A stretch of 64,000 bases of DNA from Nageia nagi (lineage: Eukaryota > Pinophyta), in NCBI GenBank assembly GCA_050084985.1, contig JBITNC010000001.1, forward strand, positions 137,516,001-137,580,000, in the 5' to 3' direction. The notes below the pieces were generated by a model. That model searched no databases. It was not told where the DNA came from and worked only from the letters and a program-made list of their open reading frames with translations. A program made the translations under genes and the position numbers. Position 1 is the stretch's first letter, and each line of letters starts with the position of its first letter. Of this stretch, positions 55,837-64,000 are shown one piece after another.

Positions 55837-56470
55837 TCACAAACATGAATTCAATATAAGAATTAAAACTTCACTCCCCCTTGAGGGCAACTTCACAAAC
55901 CTAATAGCATATCTAATCTTACAAAACTTAGCTTCTAGGAGGGGCTTGATGAATAAATTAATGGAGTTCAAGGTGGATGGACAATACTCTAGGTGTATGA
56001 TGCCATCAAGAACCTTATCCCTGATAAAATGAGCATGGATTTTCACATGTTTTATTCTTTGATGGAACACTAAATTCTTAGCTAAATAAGTAGCTAATTG
56101 ATTATTTGAAGAGATCAAAGATGAGTCAACTTACTCATACCTAATTTCTTTCAGAAGATGCCTTATCTTAATGGCTTCTTGGGATGCGACAGATATGGCA
56201 TGATATTCAACTTATATGGTAGAAAGAGAAATAGTAGGTGTCTTCTTGGAAGCCCAAGAGATAGCACCTAAACCAATGCTAACCACATATGCAGAGGTTG
56301 ACTTCTTATCATCTCTATCTCCCCCATAGTCAGAATCTGAAAATATAAAGAGAACAAATGAGGCCAACTTGGAATACTTGAGAGCAAGATCTTTAATCCC
56401 TACAACATACCTTAAGATTTTCTTAACAGCATTGAGATGCTCAACATAAAATTTTTGCATGAATCATGCC
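55837..56470 (-). pseudogene. E4 RNase H
   Basis: The frame at 56,460-56,212 contains LKYSKLASFVLFIFSDSDYG, then STSAYVVSIG and ISWASKKTPTISLSTI, the typical Copia RNase H start. A stop follows. The frame at 56,118-55,837 continues with SSNNQLATYLAKN, where N replaces the usual Asp of 'DNqsA'. HQRIKHVKIHAHFIRD matches the 'H.RtKHI...yHFIRe' block. Confidence 0.85.
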
Positions 56471-56599
56471 CTCAAATTCATTGCAAAGGTAATATTTAGC
56501 TTGGATATAGTCAAATACAAAAGACTACCAATTAATTGCTTGTGAGCTATAGCATCAGCTAATTGAGAGTTGAAGCTTAGAGAAATAGTGATTCTAGGA

Positions 56600-57290
56600 G
56601 AGATTAAGATTGTAGCATATCTACACTCCTCCATTCCAAAATTTTATAAGATGTCTGATATATACTTAGATTAACTAAGATAAGTATAATCCTTGTATTG
56701 ATACACTTGCATTCCAACATAGTAGTGCAAGAGGTCAAGATCACTCATTTCAAACATTACCTTAAGTTTGGATATGCACTCTTGAATGATTTTATCATTA
56801 TTCCTAGTAATCAAAAGATCATCCACATAAAGGAGAATCAAGATCACATCTTTTTCTTGATTAAGCACATATAGATCAGAGTCAAAAAAATACTTAAAGA
56901 AACTAATGTCTACAAAGTACCCTAAAATCTTTCTGTACCAAGCTTGAGGTGCTTGTTTAATTCCATACAATGACTTTTATAGCTTGCACACAAAGGACTC
57001 TTTGCTTTTCACAATAAACCCTTCTGGTTGATTCATGAAGATTTTCACATCTAATTCACCATTAAGAAATGCACTCTTAACATCAAGTTGAAAAACTTTC
57101 CATCTTTTAATTGCAAAAAGAGCAAGAATAACTCTCATAGTAGGCATCTTTTCCATGGGATCAAAGGTTTCCTCATAGTCTACACCGTATTTGTGAAAAA
57201 AACCTTTAGTTGCTAACCTTGCCTTGTATTTCTCAATATCTCTAACTAAATTGAACTTGACCTTGTAGATCCACTTATTATGAATCACAT
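56600..57290 (-). pseudogene. E4 reverse transcriptase
   Basis: The frame ending at 56,977 has the classic Copia blocks KWIYKVKFN, KARLATKGFFHKYGVDYEET and VFQLDVKSAFLNGEL. A stop at 56,974 interrupts. The frame at 56,970-56,671 resumes with MYGIKQAPQAWYRKI and an intact LLYVDDLLIT catalytic box, then LHYYVGMQV. The polymerase box is therefore undamaged, although the reading frame is not. Confidence 0.9.
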
Positions 57291-57639
57291 TCTTTTCATT
57301 AGGATAAAGAACCAAGTCCCAAGTCTTATTTTTTATAAGCACTTCATATTCCACTTTCATGGCTTCCATCCAGCACTCATGCTTAGAAGATTCTTTGAAG
57401 GTTACGGGCTCATGCTTATTGTCAATCTTGATAATTAAAGATTTATTCAAGGTCATGCTCCTTGTTACCCATTGTGTTGGAGAATTTTGTTCCTGTGGTG
57501 ACTTGTGTATATCAATATCCAACCAACTAGGAGCAACTAAAGAGTCATCTAGATCATCAACATTCTCATTAGAAGTAGATTCTTCAAGAAGTTCATTAAA
57601 CTTTACATCCCTTGAAATAAACACTGCTTTATAGGTTAG

Positions 57640-58480
57640 AGAGTAGAGCTTGTAGCCTCTATACTGATTGTCATAACCCACAAAGATGTATTTTTAGCTC
57701 TTTTATCCAACTTCTTCCTTTTTTTAAAAATAATGTAGGATAAAGCTTCACAACCAAACACCTTAAGGTGAGAAATGTTAAGTTTTCTTTCTGACCATAC
57801 CTCAAAAGGAGTTTTACTTTGAATAGCTTTTGTAGGACACCTATTTAAGGTGTAAATAGCAATGCTCATAGCTTCACCCCATAAGAATTTAGAAAGATTA
57901 CCAAACATGCATCTAACCATTTCCATAATTATTCTATTTCTCTTTTCAACAACACCATTCTACTAAGGAGTGTATGGAATTGTAAACTACCTCTTGATTC
58001 CATACTTAGCACAATACTCATTGAACTCATTGCTATTATATTCTCTTCCATTATATGGTCTAAACATCTTGATTTTGAGATTAGTTTGATTCTCAAGAAA
58101 GGTCTTAAAAATATTAAAACTTTTAAAAGTAGATACCCAAAGGTTATCCTACTAAATTCATGAATGAAGGTCAAGATGTAAGATGCTTCTCCAAGTGACT
58201 TAGTCTAAAGTGAACCCATCAAATTTGAATGCACAAGTTGAAGAGGTTGAGATGCTCTTATTACCTTATCTTTTTCAAATTTTTATCTATGTATCTTATC
58301 AAGAATGCACTTCTCACATAGACCAATTGAAGGAGAAATTCAAGGCAAACCTTTCACAAGTTTTTAGTCTTTCATGACTTGAATACTCTTATGGTTAAGG
58401 TGCCCTAAATGATGGTGCCAAAGATTATCTTTAGAACACACACTAGAAGCAAGACACATCTTTGATAGAACTTAATCTAC
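57640..58480 (-). pseudogene. E4 integrase
   Basis: Upstream text at about 58,450-58,250 is a decayed zinc-binding region. The frame at 58,174-57,929 has LTFIHEFSRITFGYLL, where the expected 'FIDDfSR' has lost its first catalytic Asp. The second block reads PYNGREYN near 58,050. The frame at 57,926-57,636 starts just after the third catalytic region (NGVVERRNR, Glu kept). It shows FLWGEAMSIAIYTLNR and TPFEVWSERKLNISHLKVFGC, the Copia-specific C-terminal part. Confidence 0.85.
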
Positions 58481-58585
58481 AATGTAGAGGTTATATTTTA
58501 TTGATTCTTTAAAAAAATTTGTAAGAACTTTATTAATACACTAGGATTGAGAGTCAAACTCAAAATATTATCCTTTTCTAGCAAC

Positions 58586-58819
58586 TTAGATTACAGAGAG
58601 AATGTTCATCCTTAACTTAGGAATATAGAGAATATTTTTAAGAACTTTTCCATGAATTAGCACACTTCCAATTCTTTGGACTTCAAGGGTAGAGTTATCA
58701 TCTATTACAATCGTATCCTTTTTATATTTGTGAATGTTTTTAAACTTTTCTTTTTCAAAGCATAAGTGATTAGTGCAACCAGAGTCAACAATCCATCCAA
58801 ATGTAAAAGAGTGAGACAT
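58586..58819 (-). pseudogene. E4 aspartic protease
   Basis: A 77-residue frame with WIVDSGCTNHL, the Copia 'W..DSGat.H' catalytic motif (D, S and G intact), and later LKNILYIPKLRMNILSV, the conserved 'L.~vlyVP.l..NLlSv' end. It lies between the gag tail and integrase in the usual order. Its frame ends in a stop, so processing of the polyprotein would be blocked downstream. Confidence 0.85.
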
Positions 58820-58822
58820 GGA

Positions 58823-59795
58823 CTAGAGCACCATAGCAAAACTAGCATGAATATTCTTCTTTCCTTTGTAATTCTTTACATTTTCATTACCTTTGTTCTT
58901 TTCCTTTCTTTTCTTTTTGTAGTAATGAATTTTTTTATGACCTTGAATGCCATAATAGTTACAATTACCATCAAACTTTTTCTTAGGATAAGGAGTGTTT
59001 GCTTTGCTTTTTCCATTTTTTTGCTTAAAATTATTAATGTTGCCATTATTCCTGCTGCTATGGTTGTTATTGTTGCTATTGTATCCATTACCTCTTTTCT
59101 CAAACCTTTTGGAGGAAGAAGGATAAGATTTATTTTGATAATTGAACTTCTTCTTGAAAAAAGTTTTGGTTGCACCAAGGTCAATGTTATTATCCTTAGG
59201 AGAAGAAATCAACACCTTTTTGTTAAGGGTTTCCTCATACTTCAATAGATGCCTAGATAGGTTCTCAAGGGAGATAACTTATTTTTCATCATCAAGCTTT
59301 ATTTTGATAACCATCATAAAGTTTCCAAACTTTGAAAAGAGGCTTTGAATAATGATGAAGACTATGAACTCATCATTGATCCAATTACACATACAAGCAA
59401 CAAGTTGAGTCCTTAAGTTAATGTTTTATTCAAGTAGATAGCCACATTTCATCTTCCCCTTAACAAGATTGAAGTAACTTTTGAAGTATGGTAAATCTTC
59501 TTGAAAATTTTGAACCATGGTAGATTTGTTTTAGCTTATCCCATGCTTCTTTTATCGATGTTGAAGAGAAAATCATTAGGAGCATATCATCTGATGCTGT
59601 ATGATAAATCATAGAGTTTGCTAACTTATTCTTTATGTTGTAAGCCTTTAATGCCTTCTCATCTATAGAATGTATAAGGTTCTCATTCACTATTTGCCAA
59701 AGCTTCTTTGCATGTAATTCAGCTCTCATCTGAGGTTCTAAAATCTCATAGTTGGAACCATCAAGAATGTGTTTAGGTAAAAAGGATTCTCCCAT
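58823..59795 (-). pseudogene. E4 gag with damaged zinc knuckle
   Basis: Starts at ATG 59,795 (MGESFLPKHILDGSNYEI). It continues with AKKLWQIVNE and IKEAWDKLKQIYHGSKF, the 'aWd.L...y.g' block, to a stop at 59,460. The middle part is in another frame, and 59,245-58,823 gives the basic tail. The knuckle reads CNYYGIQGHKKIHYYKK: both the second and last cysteines are tyrosines. Gag assembles the particle and binds RNA, which this copy could not do. Confidence 0.85.
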
Positions 59796-60639
59796 TTGCT
59801 AGATAAAAATATAAAATAATAAGCATATGTTTTAATAAACAATATGAAACATTGAAAATTTTAATCAAGTAAATAATACATGTTACTTTTAACACTAAAA
59901 ACATGTTTGATTTGAATCATAAGTGCAAATGTTAAATAATAACCCCATGTACCCAAATACATTTCTCATCCTAAGAATTGTATATGTAGAGTGATATTGT
60001 TGAGGCTTATTTTCTTGTCTAAAATTAGACCTTCCCCTAGATGCCCAGATAAGAGGAGCCCAAGTATTACCAATCCTCAACCAATTCCCTTTAGGTAGTA
60101 ATATACTCTCATAAGGAGAAGTACTAGCTATTTTCCAAGGTTTCGATGTTTATTAGATCGACCAAATTATTAATCTTGATTAGATTTCAATTTGTCCTCC
60201 TAGGTTATTAGGATAATCCCTAAATGGATGTGCAGATATGTGGTATCACTACACACATACCTATCTATTTATTGGAGTTAAATCCATACCAACAGAGGAC
60301 TTAAAGGAAATTAAGAAGTATGATCTTTTCACCACTTGGATCATTAAACTTAAAGGCTCCATTCCGCCTATTCTCATCTCATGGCTCTCTAAATAAATCA
60401 TGTTGTAGAATGTACATGTGGATGTGTTCATTTTATGGGGTTGCTCATATCAATATTTGCATAAGAAAAAAAATAAAACATGAAGTAAGGAGCATAAATA
60501 AAATATCATCCATTCAATTTGAAACCTAAATGTCCAATGGGTTTTATTTACCAACCCCTAAATGACATCTTTATATCATTCCTATTTTTGTATAAGTTTA
60601 TTTATTAACTTTTCATAAGGAATAAATACTTAAGCATAA

Positions 60640-61060
60640 ACAAAATACTCAAGCATAAACATGCATAACTTGAAGATATCCCATCAAATATATCATGTAA
60701 CATTCCCATAACTTGCATAATGTTACATGATATTCCAACTTAAGTACTAAGCATTCATTATTCTAACTTATGTACTAAGCATGCATTATTATTTAATTTA
60801 AAATTTTTAAGTTCTAAGCATAAACTTAAAAACTTAAGTCCTTGAGCATGCATTAAAAAAAAATTAAGCTTTAAGTATTAAAAAAAATGCATTATTCACA
60901 TAGCTTTAAAAATTTAAGTAAGCATGCATCATAACTTAAAAAAATTAAGTGCTAAGCATGCATTTAACTTAAAAATTAAGCATGCCTTTATTAAAAAATA
61001 AGTATCAAGCATGCAATTAAAAAATTAGTAAACGTTAATTTAAAGTAAGTATGCATTATT
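60640..61060. repeat. Array of AGCATGCATT-type motifs
   Basis: About ten copies of (a)agcatgca(t) or close variants, for example near 60,657, 60,776, 60,845, 60,920, 60,954, 60,978 and 61,008. They are set 20-60 bp apart in AAATTTAAGT-rich DNA. GCATGC is self-complementary. Confidence 0.75.
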
Positions 61061-62176
61061 TGCATGAGCAGTTTTGCCACTTTTAACATGCAATCTAGAT
61101 AAACATTTAAGTAAAGAGAAAAAAATAAACTCCCCCTTTCTTTGACTTAAACATTTATCCTAAAGATAGCATACTAATTTAACTTAGTAATTTATCCTAA
61201 AAAAAATATTTGCATGCTTTTTAAAAAAATTTCTAAGAATAAAATAATATCCCCCCTACTTAGTAAAACTTTTAAGTATTGACTATAATAAATGCCTCCT
61301 AAACAAAATTATGTTAAGCTTTAGTAATGATTTTCTCCAAGTAGATAAATTAAAATCATTCCATTTGAGTTCCACTTTTACTCCAAGTTAGAGTGTAATA
61401 AATATGAAGGACACCCATTTAATGGAGACACTAAGTGTATGAACAACCACTAAAGATTACTTGCAATAAAAGAAATGTTTTTAGTGGAAAAAATGGTCAA
61501 CTACCCAAAAAAAATTAAAATAAACCAAGGATGGCTTTACTAAGGAAGCCACATAGGAAGGTCTTACAAACCAAAAAAAATAGGGCCATCTTAGGAAAGA
61601 GTTGCGCATGGATGTGGCAGATGGGCTATGAGGGAGGAGGTTGATCGTGAGGTAGTCGACTGGTGGGTAGAGGCCATATAAGGGCCATGTAGTGAGGTGG
61701 CAGTAGGATACCATGGAGGGTGATGGAGCTTGGCGATGGTAAGAGACTATGTAAGGTATCAAAGGTGGCCAGGAAGAGGGGTTGCATGGAGGTAGCTATG
61801 GAGGAGTAGGTAGCAATAAGAGGTCACAAGGTGATGGGGGTGCCATAAGGGCGATAGGAGTGCTACGAGGGTAGTGGGAGAGGTGGTGCGTAGGCTGTAA
61901 GGCAGTGGGGGATGGAGGTTGCCAGGTAGTAGTGGTTGATCGAGTGGCTAATCGTGAGGTGGTAGGGGCTACCAGTGCAGGTTGTTTTTTTTTTTATTTT
62001 ATGGGTTTTTTTTATATAAAAATTAAAAAAAGATAGATTTAAAAAAAAGGATAGATTCATAAAAATATTCCCTCCTCATTTTTTTTAAAATCAAACTATA
62101 TGTAAAGATACATAAATTTCTAATCAATTTTTTTAAAAAAATTGATAGCTACCTCTTCTATTCAACAATAAATGGC

Positions 62177-62196
62177 AATATATATATATATATATA
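62177..62196. repeat. (AT)n microsatellite
   Basis: A run of about ten uninterrupted at units in the E4 leader. Confidence 0.85.
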
Positions 62197-62443
62197 ACAA
62201 ATTTATATACTAATCACTTTAATAGAAAATTATCAACATGCTCACTAGAGGTTAGTATAACTAAAAGCATTATATGTCTATTTTTAGCCTTTTTTTGCAA
62301 AATAAATTAACCAACACATAACTCAAGATATGTTAGTATCATTAGCGACATAAGCCAAAAATCACAAAATGAAAGAGATTATATGAAGGAGGTTATACCA
62401 TCTCTTGAATTTACCTCACCAAGACCTTAAAATTAAATGAAGA

Positions 62444-62519
62444 AGAGCTTACACATCAAAAAGAGCTTCCACACTAAGAAGAAGAGCTTCCACACCAAGA
62501 AAAAGAGCTTCCACACCAA
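62444..62519. repeat. 21-bp array ending at the E4 primer-binding site
   Basis: Starts of 'agagctt(c/a)(c)acac(c/t)aag' lie at 62,444, 62,462, 62,483 and 62,504. The last unit runs directly into the primer-binding site, so the text flanking that site is itself the repeat unit. Confidence 0.85.
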
Positions 62520-62531
62520 GCTCTGATACCA
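62520..62531 (-). other. E4 primer-binding site (initiator Met tRNA)
   Basis: The minus strand reads TGGTATCAGAGC, the exact complement of the plant initiator Met tRNA 3' end used by most Copia elements, three bases inside the 5' LTR. Confidence 0.95.
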
Positions 62532-62534
62532 ATT

Positions 62535-63028
62535 TGAAGGATCTAACACTAATAAGATAATTCTTAATCAACCAAGATCACATGAAAGCTCATAATTACA
62601 TCTAACAAACTCATAAAGCAATCTCACAACACAAGATGTAAGTGGTTCCTCCAACTAGGAGTACATCCACTAACTAGATCTTTACTTCAATCACAAATAC
62701 AACTCTCTTACAATTCTCTTAATCTCAACTCCTACACTTCTATCTTATAGCATAATTTTACTCCACAATTGGTATGTGATCACAAAGAGAGAGCCTTCTA
62801 TTTATAGGCCAAAATCCCTCTTTGGATCACCTTTTTATCTAATGTACAAAAGCATGACATGCACATCCTTTTACCCAAGGGGTATGCTCATGACATGGAG
62901 TGTAGGACAAGTTATATTATCATATTCACTTAAATACTTAAGGTATCAAATGATAACTTTAAGTATTTGTGAATTTACATAGAAGATTTAATATAAACCT
63001 TTACAATAATGCATTATACATTCCAACA
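62535..63028 (-). repeat. E4 5' LTR
   Basis: 494 bp, partner of 54,571-55,056, with a TATAAATA box at 62,799-62,806 on the minus strand. It ends ccaaca on plus, directly followed by the duplicated TACAT. Confidence 0.95.
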
Positions 63029-63033
63029 TACAT

Positions 63034-63429
63034 ACCCCCTTGAAAAAGTAAAGCCCTTTAAAAATATGGATGCTGAAATAATGGAAGCTACCATTTTTGA
63101 AAAATTCACCCATGTCCTTTTGTAATTAAAAGGGAAGCTTCTATGGTGAAAAAATACCACCCAAATTAATATTAGCCTAAAGTCAATAAAGAAGGGATCA
63201 ATGGTAGGAAAAAATACCCCACGTTGTTTAGAATAACTTGAAAAAATTATTCAAATGGTAATAAATATATTAAAAAAAACTTAGTGTAGGGGTACAAGGT
63301 TGTCTTTTATTTTAAAAATTGCATTGATTTTGTGTTGTGTTGCATGGGCAAAGTTAGCACATGAAGGGGTGTAAGTTGAGCAGTGTGTGAAGGAAGAGAC
63401 TCGTTAAGCATGTGTGTGAAGGGAGGTTC
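63034..63429. other. E3 interior resumed, no gene seen
   Basis: Directly after the E4 target duplication the E3 sequence continues. No coding domain or LTR was recognised here. Confidence 0.4.
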
Positions 63430-63690
63430 ATGGTCATCTAAGGGGCCACATAGCCTCTCCAAATAGGAGGAGGGCTGTAGGCTCCTAAAGTGCCACACAC
63501 CTCTCTCCATAGATGGAGGGGATCGTAGACAGCCAAAGGGCCACATACCCTCTCCAAATTTATGGGATCCTAAGGTTTTGCATGCCTCTCTCCCTATATG
63601 GAGGGGGCTAAGGATAGCCAAAGGGCCATGTGCCCTCTCCAGAAAGGAGGGATATACTAGATCCTAAGGTTCCACACATCCATGACATTG
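63430..63690. repeat. About 90-bp tandem units, GC-richer block in E3
   Basis: Three diverged units begin 'gggccac/gggccat' at 63,441, 63,539 and 63,624. They share 'cctctccaaat/cctctccagaa', 'ggatcctaa(g)g' and 'gatagccaaa'. The 104-residue minus frame over it (63,621-63,307) repeats the same short blocks and is probably not a gene. Confidence 0.75.
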
Positions 63691-64000
63691 GACTATAGGA
63701 CCATGAACCTAAGCTGGTTACACACCTTCTCCCCTTTTAATTTTATTTATTTTTTTAATTTTTTTTTATAAAAGTGTAGTGTAAAAAAATTACACCTCTA
63801 GTAAAATTAAAAATTGGTTTTTTATTTTGTTTTTATTTTTGTAATAACTAATTAAAAAATTGCAACCCTTCACTTTTTAAGGAAAGATAAGTTGCATTAT
63901 ATGCAAAAAATAATTACCTCTTTGTTTGGTGTACAAAATGGTAACATAATTTTATATCCAAATATATACTTTTAAGAAATGTTACCATAAAAATATTACA
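63691..64000. other. AT-rich end of the window
   Basis: T- and A-rich runs with no gene, RNA or terminal repeat recognised. The right-hand LTR of E3 has not been reached. Confidence 0.5.

Larger units (their letters stand above)
59796..62519 (-). other. E4 long 5' leader (2.7 kb), non-coding
   Basis: No reading frame of note exists between the primer-binding site and gag. It contains, in plus order, plain sequence to about 60,630, an AT-rich array of agcatgcatt motifs (60,640-61,060), more AT-rich DNA, a strongly strand-biased GC-rich block (61,560-61,980, G-rich on plus), an (AT)n tract (62,177-62,196) and a 21-bp array by the primer-binding site. A leader this long is unusual for Copia. 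Confidence 0.7.
54571..63028 (-). mobile_element. E4: complete 8.5-kb Copia element
   Basis: LTRs at 54,571-55,056 and 62,535-63,028 are flanked by TACAT at 54,566-54,570 and 63,029-63,033, a perfect target duplication. On the minus strand, from the right: LTR, primer-binding site perfectly matching initiator Met tRNA, a 2.7-kb non-coding leader, gag, protease, integrase, RT, RNase H, 0.8-kb 3' untranslated region, polypurine tract, LTR. The integrase-before-RT order defines Copia. Several frameshifts and changed catalytic residues show it is dead, although its structure is fully preserved. It is the youngest-looking Copia copy in the stack. Confidence 0.95.
36457..64000 (-). mobile_element. 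E3: LTR element of the E1/E4 family with a different interior, hosting E5 and E4
   Basis: The left LTR (36,457-36,864) and the following 3' untranslated segment (36,865-37,540, then 51,795-52,140) align with E4 and E1. From about 52,140 the interior no longer matches Copia pol. Instead it holds a 45-bp array, a short ORF ending in a coiled coil, and uncharacterised sequence to 54,565, resuming at 63,034. No RT or integrase was seen in the parts present. The right LTR would lie beyond 64,000. Two complete elements with target duplications, E5 and E4, are inserted in it. Confidence 0.65.

Noticed and set aside
57359-57634. Plus-strand frame of 91 residues across the E4 RT region
   Set aside because: Antisense shadow of clear Copia coding sequence on the minus strand.

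Overview
This is about 64 kb of AT-rich nuclear DNA from a seed plant with a large, retrotransposon-filled genome. I would guess a conifer or other gymnosperm, because of the very long introns, stacked LTR elements and two LINE lineages; the sequence does not prove the taxon. No bacterial, organellar or RNA genes were seen. Almost every recognisable coding stretch belongs to a decayed transposable element. The main exceptions are one host-gene exon (15.36-15.74 kb, minus) and a possible second exon of the same gene (8.9 kb).

Layout. 0-3.4 kb: non-LTR (LINE) fragments on the minus strand and a Copia gag relic. 3.4-9.1 kb: no confident gene, with small tandem repeats and the possible exon at 8.9 kb. 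9.1-10.6 kb: a second 5'-truncated LINE. 10.6-16.4 kb: a Ty3/Gypsy gag-pol relic, short-motif repeats, and the host exon with a TATA-like box and a degenerate 50-bp array upstream of it. 17.9-23.9 kb: a full-length but dead L1-type LINE on the plus strand, bounded by a near-perfect 15-bp target duplication. 24.5-27.2 kb: AT-rich DNA with a possible solo LTR.

27.2-64 kb is one nested stack, readable from LTR pairs and target-site duplications (TSDs). The oldest layer is E1, a minus-strand Copia element (3' LTR at 27,185-27,756). E1 was split by E2 (28,730-35,041, plus strand, TSD CTTGC), a Tat/Ogre-like element that has an upstream ORF1 and gag but no pol, followed by about 1.6 kb of successive tandem arrays. 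E1 was also interrupted at about 36,457 by E3, a relative with a similar LTR and a different internal region, whose far LTR lies beyond the window. E3 in turn received E5 (37,541-51,789, minus, TSD ATAGT), a 14.2-kb Tat-like Gypsy element, and E4 (54,571-63,028, minus, TSD TACAT), an 8.5-kb Copia element with a perfect initiator-Met primer-binding motif.

The most unusual biology is in E5 and E2. E5 pol reads protease - second (archaeal-like) RNase H - reverse transcriptase - RNase H - integrase, so the extra RNase H lies before the RT. E5 also carries about 3.2 kb of degenerate third ORF, ending in a coiled coil, between integrase and the 3' LTR. E2 keeps an unbroken 366-residue ORF1 of unknown function, lacks all enzymes, and so must have depended on an autonomous partner.
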